Origin: Lachnospiraceae bacterium
GTDB taxonomy: Bacteria > Bacillota > Clostridia > Lachnospirales > Lachnospiraceae
Assembly (NCBI GenBank): GCA_017445585.1
Contig: JAFSTX010000056.1
Span: forward strand, 1 to 64,000
DNA: 64,000 nucleotides
Direction of reading: 5' to 3'
In this document: one piece after another, positions 43,903 to 53,237 of the stretch
Numbering within the stretch: position 1 is the stretch's first letter
Layout: every line of letters starts with the position of its first letter
Notes under the pieces: model-generated
Seen by the model: only the letters and a program-made list of their open reading frames with translations
Database searches by the model: none
What the model was told of the DNA's origin: nothing
Translations under genes and position numbers: made by a program

Positions 43903-46167
43903 ATGAGAAAATGCATTAAAATCAAAAAGGCTGCTGTGCTCTGCCTGCTTGCCGCGGCGCTCTGCGCTCTCTTTGCCGGATGCGCGGCGGATGGCGAAGC
44001 AATTACTTCCTACGATCAGCTCGGAAAACCCGGCACAAGGATCGGCGTTATGTCTGATCTGATCGAATACGAAATGCTCAAAAAGGACTTTCCTGACGCC
44101 GAGATCATAGCGTACAATGACAGTCCCCTCGCTTACGACGATGTGGCAAACGGCCGGCTCGACGCCTACGTCTACGCCCGGAGAGAGATGGAGATTGCGA
44201 TCGAAAACGGGACGGAGGGAGTCCGCATCCTGAAGGATGATTACAACGAGAATCGCGTCGCCGTCGGGATCTCCCCTGCATCCGGGATACCGGACCTCCG
44301 GAGAAAAATCAATCAGTTTATCGCGCAGGCAAAGGAAGACGGTACCCTTGACGATATGTACAGGCGCTGGGTCGTCGAGGTCAACGAGGAGATGCCCGAG
44401 ATCACTCCCGCCGCGAATCCGCAGTACCACCTCCGCGTCGGAACCACCGGTACGGTAATGCCCTACTCGTACTACGTCGGGACGGAGCTCAGCGGATTCG
44501 ATATCGAGCTGGCGTACCGCTTTGCGGCCTGGCTCGGGGCGGACGTGGAATTTAAGATATACGACTTCGGCGGGATCCTTTCCGCGGCAGCCACAGGCGA
44601 CATCGACTGCATAATGTCAAATCTCTTCGTGACAGAGGAGAGAGACGACGGGGTCCCCTTTTCTGATGTGCTTTTCAGCGTGAAAACAGCAGCCATGGTA
44701 CGGGATACCGGAGCCGGATCAGGCGAAGGCTCGCTCATTTCAGACTACAACGGCAAACGCATCGGAGTCCTGGTCGGTCCTCTCATGGAGGATGCCGCTG
44801 CCAAATTCTTCCCGGACAGCGAGTATTTTTACTACAACGGCTACCCTGACTGCGTCGCTGCTCTGCTCGCAAACAAGATCGACGGATTTCTGGGCGACGA
44901 GCCGGGTATTATTTCCATCCACGCCGAATCGCCGGAGATCGACTATATCCATGAAAGCCTGACGGAAAACAACTACAGCTTTGCCTTCCGCAAGGACGAT
45001 GAGAAAAGCGCCGCGCTCTGCAGTGATCTCAACGAATTCCTGGAGCAAAGCTGGGCGGACGGGACTATGGATGAGATCGCGGACATCTGGCTTGGCACCG
45101 ACGAGGAGAAAAAGGTCGTGGATATGTCGGATCTGACCGGAGAAAACGGCACGATCCGCGTCGTCACCACATCCACGGACATGCCCTGGTCGTATATCAA
45201 GGACGGGATGAACGTGGGTTACGACATCGATCTCGTCGTCCGTTTCTGCCGCGAAAGAGGCTACGCGCTGGAGCTTGGCGATGTGGATTTCGCCGGGCGG
45301 ATCCCCGCGGTCCAGTCCGGAAAATACGATTTTTCGACCGATATGAATGTCACGCCCGAGAGGGAGGAGCAGGTGCTCTTTTCCGAGCCGACTGCTCACG
45401 GCGGCATCGTACTTGCGGTCCATGCAAAGGATCTGACCGCTAAGGACGGCGGATTCTTTGCCTCGATAGCTGAAAGCTTTGAAAAGACTTTTATACGCGA
45501 AGGCCGCTGGAAGCTGTTTTTGTCCGGTATCGGCACGACGCTGATCATCACGGTATCATCGGTGATCTTCGGCACCCTGCTCGGCTTTTTCGTATTCATG
45601 CTGTGCCGCGGCGGCAACCGCGCCGCCAATACCATAGCGCGCTTTTGCGTATGGCTCGTCCAGGGGATGCCTGTGGTCGTGCTCCTGATGATACTCTGCT
45701 ACGTCATTTTCGGAAAGGTCGCCCTCTCCGGGACGATCATATCGAGCCTCGGCTTTACTCTTATATTCGGCTCCGCCGTATTCAGTATGTTAAAATCAGG
45801 CGTCGGAGCTGTCGACGGCGGACAGACCGAGGCGGCCTACGCCCTGGGATATACTGACCGGAGAGCTTTCTACCGCGTCGTCCTGCCCCAGGCCCTCCCG
45901 CACTTCCTGCCGGCTTATCGGGGCGAGATCGTCTCGCTGATCAAAGCGACCGCCATCGTCGGATACGTGGCGGTGCAGGATCTGACGAGGATGGGCGATA
46001 TCGTCCGAAGCAGGACGTACGAGGCGTTTTTCCCGCTCATCGCCGTCGCGGTCATCTATTTTATCCTTGCGGCGATCCTCAATTTTATCGTCAACCGTAT
46101 CGTAATACGCATCGATCCGCGCCGCCGGTCAAAGAACGATATCCTGAAGGGGGTGAAGACAAAATGA
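43903..46167 (+). CDS. Fused polar amino-acid-type ABC protein: binding lobes plus permease
   Basis: This 754-aa lipoprotein (lipobox LFAGC, Cys27) joins family 3 solute-binding segments to a HisM-type permease. Residues about 35-150 resemble only the second lobe of a binding protein (DQLGKPGTRIGVMSDLIEYE). About 172-410 is a complete two-lobe domain, and about 422-525 resembles only the first lobe (DMPWSYIKDGMNVGYDIDLV). A permease follows (about 540-745, EAAYALGYTDRRAFYRVVLP). The stop overlaps the start of the ATPase gene (ATGA). Ligand is unknown; amino acid or other small acid is typical. The half-full-half arrangement is the oddity. Confidence 0.88.
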   Translation: MRKCIKIKKAAVLCLLAAALCALFAGCAADGEAITSYDQLGKPGTRIGVMSDLIEYEMLKKDFPDAEIIAYNDSPLAYDDVANGRLDAYVYARREMEIAIENGTEGVRILKDDYNENRVAVGISPASGIPDLRRKINQFIAQAKEDGTLDDMYRRWVVEVNEEMPEITPAANPQYHLRVGTTGTVMPYSYYVGTELSGFDIELAYRFAAWLGADVEFKIYDFGGILSAAATGDIDCIMSNLFVTEERDDGVPFSDVLFSVKTAAMVRDTGAGSGEGSLISDYNGKRIGVLVGPLMEDAAAKFFPDSEYFYYNGYPDCVAALLANKIDGFLGDEPGIISIHAESPEIDYIHESLTENNYSFAFRKDDEKSAALCSDLNEFLEQSWADGTMDEIADIWLGTDEEKKVVDMSDLTGENGTIRVVTTSTDMPWSYIKDGMNVGYDIDLVVRFCRERGYALELGDVDFAGRIPAVQSGKYDFSTDMNVTPEREEQVLFSEPTAHGGIVLAVHAKDLTAKDGGFFASIAESFEKTFIREGRWKLFLSGIGTTLIITVSSVIFGTLLGFFVFMLCRGGNRAANTIARFCVWLVQGMPVVVLLMILCYVIFGKVALSGTIISSLGFTLIFGSAVFSMLKSGVGAVDGGQTEAAYALGYTDRRAFYRVVLPQALPHFLPAYRGEIVSLIKATAIVGYVAVQDLTRMGDIVRSRTYEAFFPLIAVAVIYFILAAILNFIVNRIVIRIDPRRRSKNDILKGVKTK

Positions 46168-47252
46168 TAGAGCTCCGTCATCTTCAGAAAAAATACGAGA
46201 ACGCGACACCCCTGGAGGACGTCAGCACCGTCATAAACGACGGCGAGGTGATCGCCGTGATCGGACCCTCCGGCACCGGAAAATCGACTCTGCTGCGCTG
46301 TATCAACATGCTGGAGCGTCCTACCTCGGGACAGATCCTGCTTGACGGCGAGGACATCACCGCGCCAAAGTACGATCTGAGCAGGGCGCGCCGCAGGATG
46401 GGGATGGTATTTCAGTCATTCAATCTTTTCGGGCACCTGACCGTCATCGAGAATCTTATGCTCGCCCCGATGGATATTCTGAAAAAAACAAAGCAGGAGG
46501 CGTACGATACCGGAATCGCCCTGCTGCGCCGCGTCGGGCTTGCGGGGCGCGAGCTCCAGTATCCCGATCAGCTCTCCGGCGGCCAGAAGCAGCGCGTCGC
46601 GATTGCGAGAACGCTGGCAATGGACCCGGACGTGATACTGCTTGACGAGCCGACCAGCGCCCTGGATCCCACGATGGTGGGCGAGGTGCAGGCTGTCATA
46701 CGCGACCTCTCGCACAGCGGAAAAACGATGATGATCGTGACGCATGAGATGAATTTTGCGAGGGCTATCTCATCCCGCGTAATGTACATGGATCAGGGCG
46801 GGATATACGAGGACGGTACTCCCGGACAGATCTTCGATCATCCCGGGAGAGAGCTGACAAGGCGCTTTGTACGCAGGCTCAAGATGCTTGAGCTTGTGAT
46901 CGACAGCAGGGATTTCGACTTTATAGGCGCTGGAACGCAGATCGATCTCTACTGCCTGCAAAACGATATTTCTCCAAGGGAGAAAAACCGCATACGGCTC
47001 GTTTTCGAAGAGCTCGTTCAGCAGATCCTCTTCCGCGAATACGACGAGCCGGATATAGTCGTGAGCGCCGAGTACGCACCCGACGAGCAGGCCGTCAGGA
47101 TCTGTGCGGATTACGCCGGGAGACGGTTTGACCCGTGCGATTGCGGCAACGACCTTTCGCTCAAGCTGATCGGCAGCGCGGCCGAAAGTCTCGATTACTC
47201 ATATGATGTCGCCGCGCCAAAACAAAATCACGTCGAGATAAAACTGAAGTAG
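46164..47252 (+). CDS. GlnQ-type ABC ATPase with an extra C-terminal HATPase-like domain
   Basis: Residues 1-245 are a standard amino-acid ABC ATPase: Walker A IGPSGTGKST, signature LSGGQKQRVAIARTLA, Walker B VILLDEPTSALDP, and switch His in MIVTHEMNFA. The protein continues for about 115 residues (RIRLVFEELVQQILFREYDE, ending NHVEIKLK). This extension resembles the N-box helix and beta strands of GHKL/anti-sigma-type ATPase folds. Normal GlnQ proteins stop near 240-250 aa. The gene overlaps the fused permease by 4 bp. A regulatory role for the extension is inferred. Confidence 0.88.
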   Translation: MIELRHLQKKYENATPLEDVSTVINDGEVIAVIGPSGTGKSTLLRCINMLERPTSGQILLDGEDITAPKYDLSRARRRMGMVFQSFNLFGHLTVIENLMLAPMDILKKTKQEAYDTGIALLRRVGLAGRELQYPDQLSGGQKQRVAIARTLAMDPDVILLDEPTSALDPTMVGEVQAVIRDLSHSGKTMMIVTHEMNFARAISSRVMYMDQGGIYEDGTPGQIFDHPGRELTRRFVRRLKMLELVIDSRDFDFIGAGTQIDLYCLQNDISPREKNRIRLVFEELVQQILFREYDEPDIVVSAEYAPDEQAVRICADYAGRRFDPCDCGNDLSLKLIGSAAESLDYSYDVAAPKQNHVEIKLK

Positions 47253-47301
47253 GCTGCTGTACGCAGGGCTGCAACAGGCTTTACAAAAACCGTACGCAAA
47301 A

Positions 47302-47329
47302 AGGGCTGCCGCATTAAAGCGGCAGCCCT
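47302..47329. terminator. Bidirectional terminator between convergent ABC and TRAP operons
   Basis: AGGGCTGCCGC (47302-47312) pairs perfectly with 47319-47329 (11 bp, 6-nt loop). The minus strand continues TTTTTGCG, a good T tract; the plus strand has a TTTT slightly farther away. Confidence 0.85.
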
Positions 47330-47353
47330 GATCGTTTTCGGATAATCCGATAA

Positions 47354-48469
47354 TTACTTGTTGGCAGCTTCCTGAGCAGCGTAGATGAGGTTCATGGCCT
47401 CCTCGCCGACGGTCTGAGCGATCAGATCGTAAGCGGGCTTGGCAGCCTCACGCATCTTCTGGTAATCCTCGGCGGTGAAGTCGATGACTTCCAGTCCGGC
47501 GTCCTTCATGGTCTGAAGAGCGGCCTCGTTGGCCTTGATGCTCTGCTCATACAGGAAAGGCTCGTAGACATTCAGAACAACCCAGTTCAGAAGCTCCTGA
47601 TAGTCGGCAGGAAGGCTCTTATAGAAAGCGTCGTTCATGTACATGCCGGCCCACATGATGACGTGGTGGGTGTTTACGATGTACTTCTGCTGCTCGTACA
47701 GAGCGGAAGCAACGATGGTGTCATAAGCGTTCTCCTGAGCCTCGACCATGCCCTGCTGAAGAGCAAGGTAGAGATCCTGGAAAGCAACGGGAGTAGGGGT
47801 GCAGCCCCAGTCTTTCCAGTACTCGAGAGCGATGGGGTTCTCAAGGGTACGGATCTTCAGGCCCTTAAGGTCCTCAAAGGAACGGATCTCCTTGTTGGAG
47901 CTGGTCTCGCGGAATCCGCCGGGAACGATGGAGAGCATGCGAAGGCCGAGAGCCTCGTACTTCTCCTGGGTGTACTTGTAGAGATCGGTGTCGTGCTCCA
48001 TCATGGCCTTGGCCTGCTCGTTGCTGTCAACGAGGTTGGGGCAGTCAAAGTAGGAAAGGCTGGGATCAACCAGTCCGCCGGTGGTACCGGAGCTGATCTG
48101 GATGGTTCCCTCGCGGAGAGCCTGATCGTTCTCCGGAACGGTACCCATCTGGCCGTTAGGATAGATGGTAACGGTGATGTTGCCGTTGGAGTACTTCTCC
48201 ATAGCCTCTTTGAACTTCAGAGCAGCCTGATGTCCTGCAGTGGTCTCGGCAGCGTTGTGCGACCAGATCATGGTGACCTTGTCGGTGCTGGTGACGGCGG
48301 GAGCGCCATCAGTGTTGTCAGCAGCCTCAGAGCCCTGAGCGTCTGCAGACTGGCTCTCAGCCGCAGCTGTGGTGCCTTCAGCAGCCTTGGTGCCTTCGTC
48401 GGTGCCGCCGCAGGCGACAAGGCCGAGGACCATGATCAGAGACAGAGCGATAGCTAAAATCTTCTTCAT
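47354..48469 (-). CDS. dctP: TRAP transporter substrate-binding lipoprotein (DctP)
   Basis: The 371-aa protein has a lipoprotein signal (MKKILAIALSLIMVLGLVAC, Cys20) and a long Ala/Glu/Thr linker. The DctP fold shows FKEAMEKYSNGNITVTIYPN and FEDLKGLKIRTLENPIALEY, which contains the ligand-carboxylate-binding arginine of this family. TRAP systems import organic acids using a sodium gradient. The gene follows dctQ and dctM on the same strand after a 129-bp gap containing hairpins. Ligand unknown; the neighbouring opine dehydrogenase and aminotransferase suggest an amino or imino acid. Confidence 0.94.
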   Translation of the reverse strand: MKKILAIALSLIMVLGLVACGGTDEGTKAAEGTTAAAESQSADAQGSEAADNTDGAPAVTSTDKVTMIWSHNAAETTAGHQAALKFKEAMEKYSNGNITVTIYPNGQMGTVPENDQALREGTIQISSGTTGGLVDPSLSYFDCPNLVDSNEQAKAMMEHDTDLYKYTQEKYEALGLRMLSIVPGGFRETSSNKEIRSFEDLKGLKIRTLENPIALEYWKDWGCTPTPVAFQDLYLALQQGMVEAQENAYDTIVASALYEQQKYIVNTHHVIMWAGMYMNDAFYKSLPADYQELLNWVVLNVYEPFLYEQSIKANEAALQTMKDAGLEVIDFTAEDYQKMREAAKPAYDLIAQTVGEEAMNLIYAAQEAANK

Positions 48470-48510
48470 TTTTTCCTCCTCATTCTTTAAAAGAATTGAT
48501 TTGATATTCT

Positions 48511-48526
48511 AACGGCACAGGCCGTT
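48511..48526. repeat. Intercistronic hairpin upstream of dctP
   Basis: AACGGC (48511-48516) and GCCGTT (48521-48526) form a 6-bp stem with a 4-nt loop and no T tract on the minus strand. It lies in the 129-bp gap between dctM and dctP. It could help uncouple dctP levels from those of the membrane subunits. Confidence 0.4.
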
Positions 48527-48598
48527 ATTGACGTTTTTTCCAGGCAGGCGCCCGCGGGCATTTTCAGCGGCAGAGCGCCTGCTTTCCCAGTATGTTCC

Positions 48599-49885
48599 TT
48601 ACAGCAGGACCGTGGAGAACCAGGGAATGTACGTGATCAGGAACAGCGCGACCAGGAAGAACAGACAGGGCATGATGACCTGCTTGCCAAGCTTGGCGGG
48701 AGTAGTCTGGATCAGCGGAGCCGCGACGAAAAGGTTGATTCCGACGGGCGGGCTGACGAGGCCTACTGCGAGGTTCGTGACCAGGATGATGCCGAAGTGG
48801 ATGCCGCTCATGCCGAAGCCCTTGGCGGTGGCCAGAAGGATCGGGCCGAGGATGGCGATGGCCGAGGCCGTATCCATGAACATACCCATGATAAGCATCA
48901 CGATATTAAGCGCCAGCAGGAAGGTGTACTTGTTGCTGAAGGTCGTGGTCAGCAGATCGGAAATGATCGCCGGAGCATTCAGCAGAGTCAGCACACGTCC
49001 GAAAGCGATGGCGAAAGCGATCAGAAGGCAGATGGGAGCATAGCTCTTTACAGCGGCCTTCAGGTGATCGAAGATCTCCCGAAGCTTCATGGACTTGTAT
49101 ACGAAGCAGCTGATGATGATCGCATAGAAAACGGATACGCAGGCAGCTTCGGTAGGTGTGAAGAAACCGGAGTAGATACCGCCCAGGATGATGACGGGAG
49201 TCAGCAGAGCCCAGAATCCGTCCAGGATGACCCTGAAGATACCGCGCTTGTGGAGCGCGTCTACTGCCGAGTTGATCTTCTCTTTGTCCTCGCCGTGCTT
49301 TACGCAGTAGAAGATGCAGTATACCATCAGGCACAGAGCGATGACCACGCCGGGAAGAATGCCGCCGGTGAACATTGCGCCGATCGACTCACCGGTCGTA
49401 ACACCGTACATGATAAAGGGGATCGAAGGCGGGATGATAACTCCGAGACCGCCTGCAGTAGCCACGATGGCGGCCGCAAACATTTTTGAATATCCAAGCT
49501 CGGTAAGCACGGGGATACACATGGCGCCGACAGCTGCCACGGTAGCGGGGCCCGAACCCGAGATCGCGCCGTAGAAGAGACAGGTAACTACGACTGCGCA
49601 GGGCATACCGGCCTTGAGTTTGCCGATGAATACGGCAAATACGTCAAAGAGCTTGCGCGAGATTCCGCCGCGGGCCATTATGGCGCCGGAGAGCATGAAC
49701 AGCGGGATGGCAAGGATACTGATGGTATCCAGACCCGATACTATAGCACGAAGCAGGAAGTTTACATTTCCGGGGAAGGTGGGATCAACGAGAGTGGGGA
49801 CCATTGTGGTGCCCATCATGGCTACGGCGATCGGAATACCCAGGAACAACATGACGACAAAGCCGCCGAATACTACTCCTAACAT
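48599..49885 (-). CDS. dctM: TRAP transporter large permease subunit (DctM)
   Basis: The 428-aa protein has about twelve membrane segments, including FVVMLFLGIPIAVAMMGTT, GPATVAAVGAMCIPVLTELG and GGLGVIIPPSIPFIMYGV, diagnostic for the DctM/SiaM family. It forms the ion-coupled channel with the small subunit. Its ATG overlaps the dctQ stop as TAATG, so translation is coupled. Confidence 0.96.
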   Translation of the reverse strand: MLGVVFGGFVVMLFLGIPIAVAMMGTTMVPTLVDPTFPGNVNFLLRAIVSGLDTISILAIPLFMLSGAIMARGGISRKLFDVFAVFIGKLKAGMPCAVVVTCLFYGAISGSGPATVAAVGAMCIPVLTELGYSKMFAAAIVATAGGLGVIIPPSIPFIMYGVTTGESIGAMFTGGILPGVVIALCLMVYCIFYCVKHGEDKEKINSAVDALHKRGIFRVILDGFWALLTPVIILGGIYSGFFTPTEAACVSVFYAIIISCFVYKSMKLREIFDHLKAAVKSYAPICLLIAFAIAFGRVLTLLNAPAIISDLLTTTFSNKYTFLLALNIVMLIMGMFMDTASAIAILGPILLATAKGFGMSGIHFGIILVTNLAVGLVSPPVGINLFVAAPLIQTTPAKLGKQVIMPCLFFLVALFLITYIPWFSTVLL

Positions 49886-50400
49886 TATGCCTCAGCCTCC
49901 TCTCCTGTTACTGCAGCCTCCTCGGGCTGTTTTTTCCCAAAGGTCTTGATGGTGAATTTTACCAGATCCTGTACTCCGCGGATGCAGCCAAGGCCAAAGC
50001 CTATCGGCAGCGCCGCGTATACGAACTGCATGGGAAGCTGCATCGCTGTACTGATGCTGGTCGTGGACTGGATCAGAGAGATGGAGCTGTATGCCAGATA
50101 GCCGTAGAGGACGGTCGTCAGAAGCTTGCCAAGGTAATCGATGATTATCTGGACAGGCTTGGGGAAGAAGTTAAAGATAACGTCGACCCTGATGCCGACA
50201 CCCTTGCGGATACAGTAGCCCGCACTCAGAAGACCGCTGTACACGAAGCAGTAGCGACAGAATTCCTCTGCCCAGGTCAGTCCGGCACTCATCAGACGAA
50301 GGATAACCTGAATCATCATGATGATGGACATGGCCGCAAGCAGGATCACGAGAAGGATCTCTTCGAGATTCTCTTCAAGATAATTCCATACTTTCTTCAT
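49885..50400 (-). CDS. dctQ: TRAP transporter small permease subunit (DctQ)
   Basis: The 171-aa protein has four predicted membrane helices and the DctQ motif TWAEEFCRYCFVYSGLLSAG. It is the first gene of the transporter operon, with AAGGAGAA before its ATG and a strong promoter at 50453-50481. The tail is rich in Glu and Ala. Confidence 0.94.
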   Translation of the reverse strand: MKKVWNYLEENLEEILLVILLAAMSIIMMIQVILRLMSAGLTWAEEFCRYCFVYSGLLSAGYCIRKGVGIRVDVIFNFFPKPVQIIIDYLGKLLTTVLYGYLAYSSISLIQSTTSISTAMQLPMQFVYAALPIGFGLGCIRGVQDLVKFTIKTFGKKQPEEAAVTGEEAEA

Positions 50401-50452
50401 ATCCCGTTCTCCTTTTGTGTCGTATGCACAAATATTATTGTATTACTCGGAA

Positions 50453-50481
50453 AATATAACATTAGATTATTGTTATGTCAA
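50453..50481 (-). promoter_or_regulatory. Promoter of the TRAP transporter operon
   Basis: On the minus strand TTGACA (50481-50476), a 17-bp spacer and TATATT (50458-50453); start near 50446. A short inverted repeat TTGTG-N7-CACAA follows in the leader near 50415-50431. Bases 50482-50683 show nothing recognisable. Confidence 0.75.
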
Positions 50482-50683
50482 TCCCTCTTCCGCTTTTTTG
50501 TTTATGCTTTTTACATATATCTATCATGAATTTAAACGCTGACGCGGCAGGTGCGGAATACCGGACCTCTTTTCCGTCGCTGCGCGAAGGAACAGGAATA
50601 CTGCTCCGGAGCGGGTCCGCATACCGTAAAAAGCTCCGGCAGGCTAATATCAACGAAAAATATCCCTCAGCTGTTTTTCATAC

Positions 50684-50710
50684 AAAAACGGCGGGCAAAA
50701 AGCCCGCCGT
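50684..50710 (-). terminator. Rho-independent terminator after the class V aminotransferase
   Basis: Bases 50688-50696 pair with 50702-50710 (ACGGCGGGC stem, 9 bp, 5-nt loop). On the minus strand the stem runs into a TTTTTG tract, 22 bp after the stop at 50732. Confidence 0.85.
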
Positions 50711-50731
50711 GCTAAGTCGCGAAAATGTTCT

Positions 50732-51814
50732 TTACTGAATGTTTTTCCTGAGAGCTGCAATAAATCCGTCTACGTCCTCATCGGTGATATAACCCATGGT
50801 GGCAAACTGGAACATATTCATCTCGAGATACTTACCCTTGCCGGCGTATACGGTATAGCCGTCCTTACCCATGGCTGCGATAAAGTCATTCACGTTCTTG
50901 CCCTCAGGCAGGAAGACGGAAGTGACGGTATTGGACATCTTCTCATCGGGAAGGAGCATTTTAAGTCCCATCTCCCTTGCAGCCTCGCGGCAGCGGGCGG
51001 TCATCGCTGCATGGCGCTCAATGTACTGATCGAGGCCCTCTGCAAAGATAGCCTTCAGTGCGGTGTTCAGAGGCCAGAACAGGTTCACGTTTGGAGTGTT
51101 CGGAGTCTGATGCTTTGCAACTGCCATCTGATAGTGCTTTGCAAGATTCAGGTAAACGGTCTTGCCCATCTCCGGAGTCAGCCCATCGAGCAGTTCCTTC
51201 TTTGCGCAGACATAAGCGGAGCCGGGATAGGCGCCTACGCACTTGCCGCCGACGGAGGTGCAGATATCGATATGGTTCTCAACAACTCTGATGTGCTGCC
51301 CGGCAGCTGCGGATACACAGTCGACGAAGAGGCGGCGGCCGTACTTGTGAGCCAGCTCGCCGACCTCATGGACGGGGTTGATCATAGCCGTACTGGTCTC
51401 GTGGAAGACCATACAGATGTATTTGATCTTGTCGTTAGCCTTAAGTGAAGCCTCTACCTCGCCGAGGTCAGGGTCGTTTGCCCAGCCGGGAGCTATCTCA
51501 GTAAAAGGCACACCGTGCTTCTCAAGGATCTCCTTCAGGCGTCCGCCGAACTCTCCGTTATTGATAAGAAGGGCCTCGTCGCCGTCAGCAAAAATGGAGG
51601 ACAGACAGGTCTCATTGGCAGAGGTGCCGGAACCGGATACTACTACCGCATAGTAGGAATCATCTGCTTCAAAGAGCTTGAGGATGTTCTGCTGCAGCTC
51701 TGCGAACATCTCTTCGAATTCGGGACTCCTGTGGCAGATGTCATAGTGAAGCAGAGAATTGCGGACCTCGTCTGATACGAGAACGGGACCTGGGCTGAAT
51801 AATTTTGTCTTCAT
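50732..51814 (-). CDS. Class V aminotransferase (PhnW / alanine-glyoxylate aminotransferase-like)
   Basis: The ATG at 51814 has GAGGT upstream and gives 360 aa. FSPGPVLVSDEVRNSLL and SGSGTSANETCLSS match the start of the PhnW/serine-glyoxylate group. FVDCVSAAAG holds the PLP-ring aspartate, and the PLP lysine is in TSVGGKCVGAYPGSAY. Members transfer amino groups between 2-aminoethylphosphonate, alanine or serine and pyruvate or glyoxylate. No phosphonate-degradation genes are nearby. It follows an opine-dehydrogenase-like gene, so it may process the amino or keto acid that enzyme releases. Substrate uncertain. Confidence 0.88.
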   Translation of the reverse strand: MKTKLFSPGPVLVSDEVRNSLLHYDICHRSPEFEEMFAELQQNILKLFEADDSYYAVVVSGSGTSANETCLSSIFADGDEALLINNGEFGGRLKEILEKHGVPFTEIAPGWANDPDLGEVEASLKANDKIKYICMVFHETSTAMINPVHEVGELAHKYGRRLFVDCVSAAAGQHIRVVENHIDICTSVGGKCVGAYPGSAYVCAKKELLDGLTPEMGKTVYLNLAKHYQMAVAKHQTPNTPNVNLFWPLNTALKAIFAEGLDQYIERHAAMTARCREAAREMGLKMLLPDEKMSNTVTSVFLPEGKNVNDFIAAMGKDGYTVYAGKGKYLEMNMFQFATMGYITDEDVDGFIAALRKNIQ

Positions 51815-51908
51815 TTCTTTTACCTCGTGATTATATTTTGATAATTTTGTATGTTTTGCCAACATTCAAGCAGTTACAGCGTAATCGTAAATGCTAAAGG
51901 CTCAAAAG

Positions 51909-52994
51909 TCAAGCTTTCTTTTTACCGGTCTGCAGATACTCCTTGATCTCCTCAACGGTCATTCCGGCAAGACCCATCTGCTCGGCCTTTATGCCGAGTG
52001 CGCGCCAGTCGCGCTCGTGCGCCACGGTGTACACACTGATGACGCCGTCCATAACGGGAGTGGGCACACCGCAGAGTCTGCCGAGCTCGCTCCACGGAAC
52101 GAGGCCGTTAGGGCAGTCCTCGGTGAGGTATCTGTTCCAGATGCTGTCGGGTCCGATGATAGGAGTCAGTGAAGGCTCTCCGTGCATCTTCATATATATA
52201 TCCTGCCAGGTCAGCTCACCTCTGGGCTCCACGAAGTCTTCCAGTGCGCGGATCTCGTATCCGAAGGCGGCGCCGACGGCCTTGCGCTCTTTGTCGATGG
52301 CCAGATCGACTCTGGCCGCTCCGAATGTGAAGTGCTCATACATGCAGAACTTGCCTCTGAGATCCTGCTGCTCGATGGCGCCGAAGTTCAGCAGGCAGGG
52401 ACCGCTGTGAACGCTGGGGTTGACCAGAGAGAGGTCGCACTCCAATACGTCGGTATATACTCTGTCGTAAGGGCTGATGTCCGCAATATCACTAAGGAAG
52501 CCTCTGTCCGCGTTCGCGGGGAATATGGCGACGCTGACGGGGCTCTTGCCGGTGCAGACTACGGACGCGGGTCCGTTAAGGCGGGTATCATAAGGCAGAT
52601 TGTTAGTCTGAAGGATCACGGGGCAGTCGTCGCCGAGGACCTTCTTGAACTCGAGAGCACCGAATCCGCCGGGGTAGATCAGGATGATCTGATCCTTTTT
52701 GATGACGCCCTTAAGCTTCTCCGCGACCTGGATGTGTGCGGTAGAAGGGGTGACTACAGCCACGTACTTCGCTCCGTCGATGGCCTTCGCGATGTCAGAA
52801 GTAAGCATATCGATCTTAGCGGTACCCGAGACGACGCCGGTCGAACGGATCGTCAGAGTTTCCTTAAGTACGGAAAGCCTGTCGATAAACCTCTCGTCCT
52901 CATACATGTTTACACTGTATCCTCTGAGGGCGAGGTCAGCCGCCATAGTATGCGCTCCGTTGCCACCGCCGAGCACAGCCACTTTACACTTCAT
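51909..52994 (-). CDS. NAD/NADP octopine/opine dehydrogenase-family protein
   Basis: The ATG at 52994 has AAGGAGG 9 nt upstream; 361 aa. The N-terminal Rossmann fold has KVAVLGGGNGAHTMAADLAL, and the C-terminal all-helical octopine-dehydrogenase-type domain includes SLVNPSVHSGPCLLNFGAI with the expected conserved histidine. Family members reversibly join an amino acid and a keto acid into an opine. In this catabolic-looking setting (TRAP uptake, aminotransferase) oxidative cleavage is plausible but inferred. A strong promoter lies directly upstream. Confidence 0.88.
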   Translation of the reverse strand: MKCKVAVLGGGNGAHTMAADLALRGYSVNMYEDERFIDRLSVLKETLTIRSTGVVSGTAKIDMLTSDIAKAIDGAKYVAVVTPSTAHIQVAEKLKGVIKKDQIILIYPGGFGALEFKKVLGDDCPVILQTNNLPYDTRLNGPASVVCTGKSPVSVAIFPANADRGFLSDIADISPYDRVYTDVLECDLSLVNPSVHSGPCLLNFGAIEQQDLRGKFCMYEHFTFGAARVDLAIDKERKAVGAAFGYEIRALEDFVEPRGELTWQDIYMKMHGEPSLTPIIGPDSIWNRYLTEDCPNGLVPWSELGRLCGVPTPVMDGVISVYTVAHERDWRALGIKAEQMGLAGMTVEEIKEYLQTGKKKA

Positions 52995-53038
52995 ATCTGA
53001 TTTCCTCCTTAAAAAGTAAGGTATATAAACTATTTGAT

Positions 53039-53067
53039 ATCCTATCATCGGGGCAATTCAATGTCAA
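53039..53067 (-). promoter_or_regulatory. Promoter of the opine dehydrogenase/aminotransferase unit
   Basis: On the minus strand TTGACA (53067-53062), a 17-bp spacer and TAGGAT (53044-53039). It starts a two-gene unit that ends at the terminator 50684-50710. Confidence 0.7.
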
Positions 53068-53131
53068 CTCAAAAGTCTGCAAAATGTTATCAAAAAGTTT
53101 ACAAATACTCCTCTGCACACTGCCGCAATAA

Positions 53132-53178
53132 AAAAACAGTATAACTTCCCTGAAAAAAGCAAAAGTTATACTGCTTTT
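53132..53178 (-). terminator. Terminator after the sodium/proline symporter
   Basis: CAGTATAACTT (53137-53147) pairs perfectly with AAGTTATACTG (53163-53173), with A/T pairs extending the stem after one mismatch and a 15-nt loop. On the minus strand it is followed by TTTTTT. Confidence 0.75.
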
Positions 53179-53237
53179 CTATTTTATGACTCAGATTACG
53201 CGGAAAAAAGCTATTTGGTCCGCCCGGATCACCGGGT

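Noticed and set aside
50732..51814. Assignment of the class V aminotransferase to 2-aminoethylphosphonate degradation
   Set aside because: No phosphonatase, phosphonoacetaldehyde dehydrogenase or phosphonate transporter is in the window, so only the wider PhnW-like family is claimed.
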